Of a DNA stretch of 64,000 nucleotides, positions 1 through 10,906 are shown in pieces. Within the stretch, counting starts at the first letter, position 1; each line of letters starts with the position of its first letter. The stretch is from Ilyonectria destructans (taxonomy: Eukaryota > Ascomycota > Sordariomycetes > Hypocreales > Nectriaceae). The position numbers and the translations under genes were made by a program. The stretch spans positions 186,001 to 250,000 of the forward strand of contig JAHEWK010000031.1 in assembly GCA_020740775.1 (NCBI GenBank), written 5' to 3'. Below the pieces are notes generated by a model that saw only the letters and a program-made list of their open reading frames with translations, did not search any database and was not told the origin of the DNA.

Positions 1-69
1 TCGCGTTCGTCAGTCTCACCAGGTCTCTTCTACACCTCAGCCCAACACGGCCTCACGCGGGCCCACGAA

Positions 70-525
70 ATGTGTTCATTTAGAGGCACCATTTCGAGCC
101 CCCCACGATTGAACGAACCCAGTCCCAACAATCTCCCTTCAGCCATGATCGAGTCGGTCGACCGTGCCCCTTCGCAGCCGCATTCGTCCATTCGTGCTCC
201 TATCCAAGACACCAGCGAGCCTGTCCAGACAACAATTGAACCGGACTACATGTTTGCCATAAGCCCGCGGATGACAAGCGAGGATACTGAGGCCTTGGGC
301 CATGAAATGCATACTGAATTACGACGGTTAGTGGAGACTGCAGTGAAATCTGCCAGGGGCAGTATATGTGTCTGAGGGGTATTATGTTGTGGACCACATT
401 AAGACTTTAGCACTCGAGGACTGACTCGCCGACGGTTGTTGCTGGCGATTTAGGCATGCGAAGGCCTTGCACGACTCGCTACTCCTCGTCTTTAAACGCG
501 TCGAGGCAGTTGAGAAGCAACACGA
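70..525 (+). pseudogene. SCOC-like short coiled-coil protein, 5' portion, cut by hAT insertion
   Basis: Exon 1 (70-326) reads into a segment MTSEDTEALG that resembles the N-terminal core of fungal short coiled-coil (SCOC/DUF2205) proteins. An intron at 327-453 (GT...TTTAG) joins in phase to exon 2 (454-525), giving residues SLLLVFKRVEAVEKQH, the start of the coiled coil. The frame is then broken at 526 by a hAT element. The rest of the coiled coil lies on the opposite strand at 4245-4316. SCOC proteins in other eukaryotes are Golgi/ARL-associated coiled-coil adaptors; that role here is only by family. The true start could be the ATG at 70, 145 or 271. The family call is by recalled pattern, not a search. 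Without its distal half the locus cannot make the full coiled coil. Confidence 0.72.
518..525. repeat. 8-bp target-site duplication (CAACACGA), outer copy
   Basis: CAACACGA abuts the left end of the left hAT copy. Its reverse complement TCGTGTTG abuts the inner end of the right copy at 4309-4316, not the inner end of the left copy. An 8-bp duplication is the hAT signature. Its placement on two different copies, in opposite orientation, marks an inversion between them. Confidence 0.85.
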
Positions 526-3502
526 CAGGCTTTCTAAACATACGCCATACGCCATACGGACCTGAATGGTTTATGGTGTATGCTTTATTCTCGTATGGCG
601 AACTAAACCATATATTGCCCATACGGCAAATGACGTCAAACCGGTCAAGGGCCCACATCTTCCTCTAGAGCGCTGGTGCTTCCCTCCTCTGCCATGTACT
701 CGTATTGTTCAACCTCGTCTACTTGTAGCCCTGCCGTTATACCGCTGCGAATCCAGCTCTTTAAGCACTCCCCCTGTTCAATTGTCGATGCTCCAAGGAG
801 CATTCGATCCCACGAAATTGTACGCCGTGCTCCAGAGAATGTACGCTCAGGGTCAGCAGACATGGCGGGTATTGAGAGAATGTCTATTGCCATCTTTGAC
901 AGTCGGGGAAAGCGCTCCTTCTGCTCATCGCGGAGCCACCAGGCAAGGGGGGAGCAGTCGATTGGAATGGGTGGCTGGGAGGTGTAGGTTTCGTATTCGT
1001 CAACGTCGGGCTCTGTGCCTATGACATTAAGCTCCTGTGCAAGCAGGTCATACTCATCCAGTTCCAGTGCCGGAACAATGGAAGGAGTAGTATAAACGGT
1101 TGGCAGGTTCTTGTATTCGTCTTCCCACAACTTCTTCACTCCAGTAAAGATCTTCTTATGCCATGCCTTTGGCCAATTTTTCTGTATATGAGCCTTTCCA
1201 CGGGATGGATGGAGAATAAGCGCTGCACCGTATGCCGGGCTCTCATCGGAGAGCTGGTAGTATTTGTCGAAGACATGCCAGCTCGTCAGTACTGGACCAA
1301 GTAGCTGTTGGTTCATCTTGTATTTGTTGAATGCTTGCTGGTAATGCTTGTGAAGGACGTCCATCGTAAATAATGTACGATCGAGCGTTGAACGATATCC
1401 CTCAGTAAGGAGAGTTATCTTCCAAAACGGCTGTAGGAAGTTTCGCGTCTCGCGAAGGTTTTGCCAATCCTGTGGTGCTAAGTAGTCGTCCACAAGGGCG
1501 TCGTAGTACTTGTCCTGATACCACTTGATATGCTCCTCCTTATCAAGAGCGGCATCGAGCAGAAGAAACCATGAGTTCCAGCGTGTATCGTTGTCGAGGC
1601 CGAGGACTTTGCCGGCACGCCTCCGAAAGAGATTATACCTGTAATCGTTCGCTCTAATATGGATAGCAGTATTATGCAACTTGCCGAGCGCACCGAGTTG
1701 ACTCCAGCCACGCTCCTTTCGCTTCTTCCAACCCTGCATCATGTCAATGTTGAACGAAGCTTGGTCCATCTCTTCAATCTGCCTGCAAGCTTCAAGCACA
1801 GCCTTTTTGCTATCCATGAAAAGAAACGCTTGGACGCAAAGGTTGACAACGTGGCCATGGCAACGAATCCGTCGGTGTCTTGCATTCCAGGCGACGCCTC
1901 GTCCATCAAGGAAGTGGCTCAATAGACGACATAGCACGTCATTGGAACCGTGATTATCTCCTGTAATATATCCCAGCTGGCGTGAGATGCCGTACTCCTC
2001 AATAACTGGCTGAAGGAGCTTCCACTGCTCGGCTCCGCTGTGGCTTCCAGGGCCGTCTATGCCAGGAAGTTCAGGTAAGGCCAGCAGTGCCTGGCAGGGA
2101 TTTTTCGTGCCTTCCTGCATAAATTGCACACATATTCCTAGGAAAGCTTTGTGGTTTGGTGCGCTCCATACGTCAGCGGAGAGGTGAAGCTTGGCAGGTG
2201 AGGATTGCAGCTTTTTTCGGAGAATATCTTTGTGGATCGCATATGAGTTTGAGCAGAGTTTTTGGACATGGCCGTGGGAGGTGTTGATAAGCTCTTCTGC
2301 AGTATAATTTGCCGCCATAAGCAGAGCGTGCAACTCTGGCCAAGTATTGCAATTGTATGGGAGATTGCGGACAGTAACCAGCTGGACTAAGGCTTCCATT
2401 GCAGCCTTTGGATTAAGTACGTTCCGAAGCACTTGCTCCTCTCTTTCTTGAAGCTTAGCAACCTCAATCTCGCCAGCTTTGTTGAACGCCTCTTTGATGA
2501 GGCTGGTACGCACTTTCTTGGTTGAATTTGGCTCTGAGCCAGCGGCTTCAACTGAGTGTATCTTAAGTAGGTGGTTGCGGAATGTGGTAGACACGTATGT
2601 GGAGTACGGTGGGTTGCTGCAGTATTTGCAGTAGAACACTAAGTCTTGCTTTGGCCCAGCGCCTCAGGCTCGGATCCTTGAGGTTTTCGAGTGTGTTGCC
2701 ACGTCGCATCGGCCGTAGTGATGCGTTTGCGCTTTGGAGTTGTTGAAGTGGAAGATTCAACGGAGGGTAAGCTCTGCCTATCAGGTATCTCAGAAGCCAT
2801 CTCGATTGTTGCAGCAATGGAGGACTCGCGGTCACTAGGCGTGCGGCCGAGGAAGGAGTCCATCGCAAGCAGTCAACGGGCATCATGGCTTTCCACCAGC
2901 TTCGTCATGAAGTGTCGCGCGACACGGAGGCGTGGCTAGCTGACGGCCGGTCACGGCAGTCAGAAGGTCGCTCAGTGAATCGGGTAAGGTTAACGAATGA
3001 GACTTGATTTCTATCTCAAGGAGTGGAATCTTATGAGACTACGGAGTATATGATCTGGAATACTGTTGCTGCCTTGCAGCAGCTGTTGCCTACCAGGCAG
3101 GATCGTACTAACTGTTTGCTATAAGTGAGCGACTTGATCTTGACATGAAGTCTGACAACGTGACTCGAAGCGATCTTGATAGTTGCCTTAGGATTGGAGC
3201 TACGGAGACGTTGCATGGCAGTCCAAGTTGCCCACGCATAGCTTAAGCAACCGATTTGCCATTCAAGTATCCTTTCTACCTTATGGATCTATTGGAAAGG
3301 GAGGCCATTCAGGACCAGGAGGATGGTCAAGGTGTTCTAGTGCCGCCGATTTCCTTACCTGACTATTTTTGACTCGGAGCAACTTTATCCCGCGTATGAT
3401 CATATATGGCCATACGCCTCAGACCGTATGGTATAGGTATATGGGCAATATATGAGTAATATATGGTTTAACTAAACCATACGCATATGGTTAGAAAGCC
3501 TG
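526..3502 (-). mobile_element. hAT DNA transposon, left copy of inverted pair
   Basis: The element is 2,977 bp. Its terminal inverted repeat begins CAGGCTTTCTAA-CATA at both ends, and subterminal CCATACG-type motifs repeat several times within the first 100 bp of each end. It encodes a BED-finger hAT transposase on the minus strand. It is the mirror of 4317-7293: the lengths are equal and the transposase ORFs are identical in translation. The one difference I noted is A at 538 against C in the other arm. The 8 bp outside the two ends (CAACACGA and CCTTGGAA) do not match each other. Near identity of the arms suggests recent activity or gene conversion, and there is no sign of RIP-type C-to-T decay. 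Confidence 0.93.
645..2863 (-). CDS. hAT transposase with 1-nt frameshift (left copy)
   Basis: The main ORF (645-2639) is 664 residues. A BED-type zinc finger lies near residues 2-27 (CKYC...H-x4-H). Next come LSADVWS and ITGDNHGS (candidate catalytic acidic sites), RCHGH and LDNDTRWNSW. The C-terminal hAT dimerisation region starts at SPLAWWLRDEQKERFPRLSK. A 74-residue N-terminal segment starting MDSFLGRT (2639-2863) is in another frame and ends at TAG at the junction. One extra base near 2639-2648 would join the two frames directly before the zinc finger. The same break is present in the other copy. The larger ORF alone keeps the finger and the transposase core, so activity is possible but unproven. 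Confidence 0.88.
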
Positions 3503-3935
3503 CCTTGGAAGCTGCCTTTGCAATATGTTCCTTGTACTTGAGCCCGGCGTCCATGATGACTCCCAGGATCTTCACGTGGTCTTTCGGTTGGACCGTCTGT
3601 CCCTTAATCGTGAAGGGCTCTGAGTCGGTCTTGTACTCCTTCCTGGTGAAGTGTATGATAGCCGTCTTGTCCGCCTCAAACGTCGCGCCGCTTCTCCTCT
3701 CCCAGTCCAACGCCTCTTCAAGGTTTGATTCGACTCCCTCGCGATTGCTTTGTGCTGTTGGCCCTGTGACCCAGGCTGTGAAATTGTCCACGAATGCTAT
3801 CGCCCCTCCGTTGCTGTCGATCCGCCGCTGCTGTCGATCCGCCGCTGCACTAGATCTGCGTTGAAGAAGAGGAACAAGATTGGAGATAGAGGAGAGCCTT
3901 GGGGTAGGCCGTCGAACCCTCGTCGATCCTCAGCT
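3503..3935 (-). mobile_element. LINE (Tad1-like) reverse transcriptase fragment
   Basis: On the minus strand, GLPQGSPLSPILF followed by AFVDNFTAWVTG gives the fingers/palm region of a non-LTR reverse transcriptase. The catalytic motif reads FVDN where FVDD is usual. A 17-bp tandem duplication near 3810-3850 shifts the frame between the two blocks. The fragment continues through KTAIIHFTRKE and KILGVIMD and stops exactly at the hAT end (3502/3503). It is a dead, truncated copy and has no 5' or 3' end here. Family is assigned from motif memory. Confidence 0.8.
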
Positions 3936-4244
3936 TCGACGCCGCGAGCACCCACAAGTACACTGCCTACATCCGCTGCTACACCACTAGCACCAGCAAC
4001 TACTCCATCACATTTATCGTCGCCTGTCCTCTCGATACACGACTTAGGACGCCGTTGTGCAATAAGCCAGCCCCCTTAATAGCCAACTAGAGGACCGCTT
4101 TACGAAAACCTCCTACCACAGCTATTGCACGACACTTACACGCCGTTGCAGACCTCGGTTCTCACGACCATAACTTGGAGAATAGCCTTCAAGCGCACTT
4201 GCTACTACTAACTGCCCGATCTCGTGGCTGCCTGAAGCCGTGAT
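3936..4244. other. Spacer sequence without recognised gene
   Basis: This stretch lies between the LINE fragment and the displaced SCOC-like exon. It has a proline/serine/threonine-rich open frame on the plus strand (about 3880-4079) that I do not recognise. By the inversion model it is the former 3' flank of the SCOC-like gene, now reversed. Confidence 0.5.
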
Positions 4245-4316
4245 CTAGCTCATACTGGTTATGTCCCCAATATACTTCTGCAGTAACTTGTTCTTGCTGT
4301 CTAGCTTCTCGTGTTG
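4245..4316 (-). pseudogene. SCOC-like short coiled-coil protein, displaced 3' portion
   Basis: Read on the minus strand from the 8-bp duplication (4309-4316), the frame continues exactly where 525 stopped and gives EKLDSKNKLLQKYIGDITSM, the conserved end of the SCOC coiled coil. It then meets TAG at 4247-4245. In homologues as I recall them a lysine and a short ITATG-like tail follow. Here the codons after TAG still read ITASGS, so the stop may be a point mutation. The exon is inverted relative to its 5' half, with the left hAT copy and the LINE fragment lying between them. Confidence 0.75.
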
Positions 4317-7293
4317 CAGGCTTTCTAACCATATGCGTATGGTTTAGTTAAACCATATATTACTCATATATTGCCCATATACCTATACCATACGGTCTGA
4401 GGCGTATGGCCATATATGATCATACGCGGGATAAAGTTGCTCCGAGTCAAAAATAGTCAGGTAAGGAAATCGGCGGCACTAGAACACCTTGACCATCCTC
4501 CTGGTCCTGAATGGCCTCCCTTTCCAATAGATCCATAAGGTAGAAAGGATACTTGAATGGCAAATCGGTTGCTTAAGCTATGCGTGGGCAACTTGGACTG
4601 CCATGCAACGTCTCCGTAGCTCCAATCCTAAGGCAACTATCAAGATCGCTTCGAGTCACGTTGTCAGACTTCATGTCAAGATCAAGTCGCTCACTTATAG
4701 CAAACAGTTAGTACGATCCTGCCTGGTAGGCAACAGCTGCTGCAAGGCAGCAACAGTATTCCAGATCATATACTCCGTAGTCTCATAAGATTCCACTCCT
4801 TGAGATAGAAATCAAGTCTCATTCGTTAACCTTACCCGATTCACTGAGCGACCTTCTGACTGCCGTGACCGGCCGTCAGCTAGCCACGCCTCCGTGTCGC
4901 GCGACACTTCATGACGAAGCTGGTGGAAAGCCATGATGCCCGTTGACTGCTTGCGATGGACTCCTTCCTCGGCCGCACGCCTAGTGACCGCGAGTCCTCC
5001 ATTGCTGCAACAATCGAGATGGCTTCTGAGATACCTGATAGGCAGAGCTTACCCTCCGTTGAATCTTCCACTTCAACAACTCCAAAGCGCAAACGCATCA
5101 CTACGGCCGATGCGACGTGGCAACACACTCGAAAACCTCAAGGATCCGAGCCTGAGGCGCTGGGCCAAAGCAAGACTTAGTGTTCTACTGCAAATACTGC
5201 AGCAACCCACCGTACTCCACATACGTGTCTACCACATTCCGCAACCACCTACTTAAGATACACTCAGTTGAAGCCGCTGGCTCAGAGCCAAATTCAACCA
5301 AGAAAGTGCGTACCAGCCTCATCAAAGAGGCGTTCAACAAAGCTGGCGAGATTGAGGTTGCTAAGCTTCAAGAAAGAGAGGAGCAAGTGCTTCGGAACGT
5401 ACTTAATCCAAAGGCTGCAATGGAAGCCTTAGTCCAGCTGGTTACTGTCCGCAATCTCCCATACAATTGCAATACTTGGCCAGAGTTGCACGCTCTGCTT
5501 ATGGCGGCAAATTATACTGCAGAAGAGCTTATCAACACCTCCCACGGCCATGTCCAAAAACTCTGCTCAAACTCATATGCGATCCACAAAGATATTCTCC
5601 GAAAAAAGCTGCAATCCTCACCTGCCAAGCTTCACCTCTCCGCTGACGTATGGAGCGCACCAAACCACAAAGCTTTCCTAGGAATATGTGTGCAATTTAT
5701 GCAGGAAGGCACGAAAAATCCCTGCCAGGCACTGCTGGCCTTACCTGAACTTCCTGGCATAGACGGCCCTGGAAGCCACAGCGGAGCCGAGCAGTGGAAG
5801 CTCCTTCAGCCAGTTATTGAGGAGTACGGCATCTCACGCCAGCTGGGATATATTACAGGAGATAATCACGGTTCCAATGACGTGCTATGTCGTCTATTGA
5901 GCCACTTCCTTGATGGACGAGGCGTCGCCTGGAATGCAAGACACCGACGGATTCGTTGCCATGGCCACGTTGTCAACCTTTGCGTCCAAGCGTTTCTTTT
6001 CATGGATAGCAAAAAGGCTGTGCTTGAAGCTTGCAGGCAGATTGAAGAGATGGACCAAGCTTCGTTCAACATTGACATGATGCAGGGTTGGAAGAAGCGA
6101 AAGGAGCGTGGCTGGAGTCAACTCGGTGCGCTCGGCAAGTTGCATAATACTGCTATCCATATTAGAGCGAACGATTACAGGTATAATCTCTTTCGGAGGC
6201 GTGCCGGCAAAGTCCTCGGCCTCGACAACGATACACGCTGGAACTCATGGTTTCTTCTGCTCGATGCCGCTCTTGATAAGGAGGAGCATATCAAGTGGTA
6301 TCAGGACAAGTACTACGACGCCCTTGTGGACGACTACTTAGCACCACAGGATTGGCAAAACCTTCGCGAGACGCGAAACTTCCTACAGCCGTTTTGGAAG
6401 ATAACTCTCCTTACTGAGGGATATCGTTCAACGCTCGATCGTACATTATTTACGATGGACGTCCTTCACAAGCATTACCAGCAAGCATTCAACAAATACA
6501 AGATGAACCAACAGCTACTTGGTCCAGTACTGACGAGCTGGCATGTCTTCGACAAATACTACCAGCTCTCCGATGAGAGCCCGGCATACGGTGCAGCGCT
6601 TATTCTCCATCCATCCCGTGGAAAGGCTCATATACAGAAAAATTGGCCAAAGGCATGGCATAAGAAGATCTTTACTGGAGTGAAGAAGTTGTGGGAAGAC
6701 GAATACAAGAACCTGCCAACCGTTTATACTACTCCTTCCATTGTTCCGGCACTGGAACTGGATGAGTATGACCTGCTTGCACAGGAGCTTAATGTCATAG
6801 GCACAGAGCCCGACGTTGACGAATACGAAACCTACACCTCCCAGCCACCCATTCCAATCGACTGCTCCCCCCTTGCCTGGTGGCTCCGCGATGAGCAGAA
6901 GGAGCGCTTTCCCCGACTGTCAAAGATGGCAATAGACATTCTCTCAATACCCGCCATGTCTGCTGACCCTGAGCGTACATTCTCTGGAGCACGGCGTACA
7001 ATTTCGTGGGATCGAATGCTCCTTGGAGCATCGACAATTGAACAGGGGGAGTGCTTAAAGAGCTGGATTCGCAGCGGTATAACGGCAGGGCTACAAGTAG
7101 ACGAGGTTGAACAATACGAGTACATGGCAGAGGAGGGAAGCACCAGCGCTCTAGAGGAAGATGTGGGCCCTTGACCGGTTTGACGTCATTTGCCGTATGG
7201 GCAATATATGGTTTAGTTCGCCATACGAGAATAAAGCATACACCATAAACCATTCAGGTCCGTATGGCGTATGGCGTATGGTTAGAAAGCCTG
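4317..7293 (+). mobile_element. hAT DNA transposon, right copy of inverted pair
   Basis: This 2,977-bp mirror image of 526-3502 has the same CAGGCTTTCTAACCATA-type ends and subterminal repeats. The inner flank is TCGTGTTG (4309-4316) and the outer flank is CTTGATCA (7294-7301). These do not match each other; the inner one matches the outer flank of the left copy in reverse complement. The two arms could pair as a giant hairpin in single strands or in read-through RNA. Confidence 0.93.
4956..7174 (+). CDS. hAT transposase with 1-nt frameshift (right copy)
   Basis: The same two frames occur as in the left copy: an N-terminal segment (4956-5180) and a 664-residue ORF (5180-7174) holding the BED finger, the LSADVWS and ITGDNHGS blocks and the C-terminal dimerisation region. 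The TAG/frame break at 5171-5180 is shared with the left copy. The damage therefore predates the duplication, or it is bridged by frameshifting, or the 664-residue ORF is itself the working protein. It is the only gene within the element. Confidence 0.88.
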
Positions 7294-7321
7294 CTTGATC
7301 ATTTATACTACTACGGACAAA

Positions 7322-7864
7322 ATGTCTGCATATCCAAACGCGAATCAGGGTTTCCCCCCTCTCTCTGCCTTCACCTCGCCCAAAGTCACGGCTGAGGAAC
7401 GAATCTCGGCGGTTGACTTTGTCAACCGAGTGAACACGCTCTTCGAGGAGTTTGACAAGGACAAAGTGATCTCGGCTTTTCTCCCAGACGCTTCGTTACA
7501 CCACGCGTTCGGGGGTTTTCGAGGAATTGATGAATTGGGCCGTTTCTTCGAGAAGGACTACCCTCCCTTGATCCCCGGCGTCAATCGACATGCGACGAAC
7601 CACATCGTCGACAGGGACGAAGAAACCGGAGGCGTGGTTGTACGCTATCACATGTTGTTGATTCGCCATGTTTGGCCGACCGAGGCCGACAAGGTCACAG
7701 CGAAGGGCGCAGTCATAGCCACCGACTTGCCGGGAATTTGGTTTTGGTCGACAATGGCTGATAGACTCAAGACGACAGATGACGGATGGAAGGTCTACGC
7801 GAGAAACCTCGGAGCCACAGTGATCAACAAGAATCTTTCTCCCGAGGCCGAGCCTAAAGTGTAG
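7322..7864 (+). CDS. SnoaL/NTF2-like fold protein (180 aa)
   Basis: This single-exon ORF encodes a small cone-shaped-barrel protein of the SnoaL-like class. AEERISAVDFVNRVNTLFEEFD looks like the first helix, and GGFRGIDELGRFFEKDYP like the loop and second helix. Members bind small hydrophobic substrates or act as isomerases, cyclases or stress proteins; no specific reaction can be read here. I start at the ATG at 7322 (MSAYPNA). An upstream in-frame start at 7295 lies only 2 bp from the hAT end and would add nine residues. The natural promoter has been separated from the gene, since the transposon end lies 28 bp upstream. Confidence 0.72.
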   Translation: MSAYPNANQGFPPLSAFTSPKVTAEERISAVDFVNRVNTLFEEFDKDKVISAFLPDASLHHAFGGFRGIDELGRFFEKDYPPLIPGVNRHATNHIVDRDEETGGVVVRYHMLLIRHVWPTEADKVTAKGAVIATDLPGIWFWSTMADRLKTTDDGWKVYARNLGATVINKNLSPEAEPKV

Positions 7865-9043
7865 GCTAGGTCTTGTCTCAAGTACCCAGCCGTCCATGTC
7901 CGGAGCGATGCGGATGGAGATGCTTTCTCAGTTGCCTCGGGTGATCTGTATGTTCGTCACTTAGGGAATACTTGGCAATAAATAAAACGAGGCAAGCTAC
8001 GAATAGTACAGTTTCCGTAACCCGTTGTGATGTTGATGCTACTCGTGCCATGTAGGACAAAACTCCATCATTGGGTCCTCCACGACCATATAAGCAATGG
8101 GAAGTTCCACTGAACGATTTGTCCACAGACGCTGATAGGCTCATGTCGTGTGTAGTTTAGAAATTCCAAATCAGCATCAATGGCATTGCCGTGGATCGTC
8201 TCCGCCCATCCTCTGTAGGTACGGTACCTACCTTCCCATCTGGTAGCTCACTGAATGCTCGCAAGCCGCCGATGGCCCGAAGAGCGCGGTTGCGATATGT
8301 CGATTATGGCCTTCGTCCAGCCTAGCTGTCCCTAAAAGTTCTCTCCCCAGACCAGCAATACGCCAGGGGCTTGCATGTCGACCCTATTATGACAGTTATC
8401 CTCGTGTCCCCTCCATGGTTCATGGTTCCGGGTTGCTCCCATTTGCTTGCCAATCCTGCCGATTTGCCCCCTCCGTCTTCTTCAGCCTAAGTCTATCCAT
8501 ATGCCATTGGCAGATCGCTACGGAGAACCGGTTCAACTGGGTAGTCGGTTGCCCTTCATGCCTAGTCGGGGTCACACCTTTTCACTCATGAGGGAGATCA
8601 ACCATCAACACGGTCAGCGGAGAGCGGCCTCCTTGCCCATACCATCTCTGACCCTTACCGTGCTTGTTAGGACTATTGTCCATGTGTTATCTTCCTGCTG
8701 ACCGTCTTTGACTTGCCCCTAGCCTCTTCGCCTTCAGAACCTTTCCCGGGCCCTGTATGTGACCAAGTAGTTTCCCTACTGTCTCCTATCGTCAGTTTGT
8801 CAGCACAGTCGTGACTCGGGGCCGCAACCTCCTGTACAAGAGATCCATGCCCGCCCTGGAGGGTATCTCGCCCAAAGGCTGCGGCTTCATCGAGCTCGAC
8901 ACATCCCTCCCCCCGACACTGACAAAACGCCGTACAAATGCTTACATCCCTTTCAAATCTTTGCCATCTATTCGATCCGCGCGAACTTGTCCGTGTTACC
9001 ATGCAACGATAACGGAGAGGAAAGACGCGTAGTTCCAGTGCAA
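7865..9043. other. Intergenic, no gene recognised
   Basis: Only short ORFs without recognisable motifs lie here. They overlap on both strands and show no consistent splice pattern. Confidence 0.5.
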
Positions 9044-9051
9044 TGTCCGGT

Positions 9052-9175
9052 CAGCGCTCTCAACAAGACAAGCCTAACCAAGACAAGACAAGCCAAGTCA
9101 AGTCAAGCCAAGTCAAGATGACCATCTTATCAATCAAGACGGCTTTTTTAGCTGGCTTGACTTGTCTTGATACCG
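9052..9175 (+). repeat. Left CAAG-rich terminal repeat
   Basis: CAGCGCTCTCAACAAG is followed by many CAAGT, CAAGC and CAAGAC units, then by their reverse complements near 9150-9175. The end can therefore fold back on itself. Confidence 0.75.
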
Positions 9176-9583
9176 GCTTGGTAAGCAGGGACCCTATGGT
9201 GGTCATAGCCACGGTGGCTTGGATGGTAAAATCCTGCTGGCACGGCCAAAAGTTAGCCCCGAGCACCACGCTCATCACCGTCAAGATATCCGATATTGAC
9301 GATACCTCTTCGGTGACCGCCCTCTCGGAAACAGTTACCGAGACGGCCAGCCAGCCCTCGACCCTGAACACGAGATCCGCTGCAGCCGGAAGCGACGCGT
9401 TTGCTACTTTTCGCGGGGTATAGGGTAGGGAGGGATACTTCGAGCAATTGCTCCCACATGAGCAACAAGAACAGATGCCGGTTTTTCTGTAGAATGGAAG
9501 AAATGCAGACAAAAAATTAGTCCCTCTAGATTTCTGTCGCCGAGGGCTTTCTATCGGTGCTAGTTTTTGTAAAATACTCCGTC

Positions 9584-9622
9584 ACCCCATGCACATTGGA
9601 GCGGCGATTGGGTGCATGGGGT
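9584..9622. repeat. 11-bp perfect hairpin
   Basis: ACCCCATGCAC at 9584-9594 pairs with GTGCATGGGGT at 9612-9622 around a 17-nt loop. A second small palindrome (CAGCC-TTC-GGCTG type) follows at 9626-9638. On the minus strand both lie just 3' of the helicase fragment, where a Helitron 3' hairpin would be expected. That identity is not established. Confidence 0.5.
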
Positions 9623-9677
9623 AGCCTCAGCCGAAGGCTGTGTGTCCGCGGGCCGGGAACCTATTACTACTACTGCA

Positions 9678-10130
9678 TTATCTACGTACTGATCCATTGC
9701 CATGGCCATTCTTCGTATTATGTGACATGTACGGATTCCGTATGAGCACCTGTCGCTTCCTAAGCTCCTGATCCCTCATCTTCATCTTCATGCCATCCGG
9801 GGGAGACCCGTAGACCAGGTGATTACGATCAAATGGTGCATCCAACTGTTCCAACATCAGACCGCCGAGCGTTTTCACGCGAGAGACAGCCACGTAGCTT
9901 AAACCAGTCTGAAAGTCCCGGCAGGACAGATCTGTAACTATCATGTCTTCGGTGATGCTTTGTGACTTGTGCACGGTAGTTGCGTAGCATACGATCAGGG
10001 GAAACTGGGTGCGAGCGCAGAGAGTGGCTCCGATGAGGAAGTCCCTCTCCACTGGGAGAGTCGGCACAATCTTCTTGCCATCAGCGGTGGTCAGGAATAC
10101 CGGTCCGCTGTATTTGTCAAACTCCATCAT
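9678..10130 (-). pseudogene. Helitron/PIF1-type helicase, C-terminal fragment
   Basis: The 150-residue minus-strand frame contains TTVHKSQSITEDMIVTDLS and TGLSYVAVSRVKTLGGLML, the last helicase motifs (V and VI) of PIF1-like and fungal Helitron helicases. FDKYSGPVFLTT upstream also fits that family, and similarity continues a little upstream (about 10131-10165, DPPCVIM). The Walker A region, the Rep domain and the N-terminus are absent. The fragment sits inside the 9052-11823 element, so either a Helitron inserted there or its end was captured. Confidence 0.75.
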
Positions 10131-10871
10131 GATAACACAGGGAGGGTCTCGGATGCTTCCCGGCCCTGTGGAACCTAGCAGCCAAGTAAGAGTAATCCAA
10201 ACCAGTTGTGCTGCTTCGGACAGTAGATGGGTCAGAATGTGAGGCGATTGGATGCGCCGTTGGCTGCACGGGAGGTGAGGGAGCTAGAGCACGGAAATGC
10301 CGCGTGCTTTGTTGGGTTGGTGGAATTGGAGTCCCCAGCACTATGTGCGGCTGGCTAATTGACTCTCCGAATAAACTCCTAGCTGTATGAAGTTGCCGTA
10401 GCTTCAGTGGCGATGTAGGCTGGGTTCCGGATCTCTCATTAGGAGGCGATAGGCCAGCATCTCCGTCGGTTCTTTTCGGGGCAGATCTCTCAGCTGAGGA
10501 AGGACGGACGGCCAGGTGCCTCAACGTCAGGACCGCACCTTTGGATCTGGCACGCTTGATCAGGTTAGGGAGGCATATAGACTATACCAATGATGTCAGT
10601 TACCTCGGAATTGCGCTGGTCCCGGCATTCCAGGCAGGCTGTAGTTTGATTGGCAGATTTCCATCATTTCCTCCTGCTAGTGAAGTCACTTGCTGGTTTT
10701 ATTTGGTTGCAAGACGGGCAATGGACTCCAAAATCAGATCCAGGGCTCATATTACCCCTAGAATCGGAATCCATCCTCAGTCATACGGTGCATCGGGATC
10801 GATAATGGAAGAAAGGTTGCTTGGCCAAGCAAACGAACAGATCGCCAGGCAAATTTGGCGATGGTACGGAT

Positions 10872-10906
10872 AAACAAAGAAGTAAACAAAGAAGTAAACA
10901 AAGAAG
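10872..10906 (+). repeat. Tandem repeat, 12-bp unit, three copies
   Basis: AAACAAAGAAGT is repeated almost three times within the CAAG-ended element. Confidence 0.85.

Noticed and set aside
526..7293. The large inverted repeat as an assembly artefact
   Set aside because: The arms differ at one base, the outer and inner flanks are four different sequences, and the flank pattern is explained by inversion. It is not excluded without reads.
9052..9175. CRISPR-like array from CAAG repeats
   Set aside because: The units are 5-6 bp, contiguous and degenerate, without spacers. They are transposon ends in a eukaryote.
10117..10524. Minus-strand ORF (135 codons) upstream of the helicase fragment
   Set aside because: Only a short part near the helicase shows similarity, and in another frame. 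The rest is low-complexity Pro/Ser/Arg sequence.
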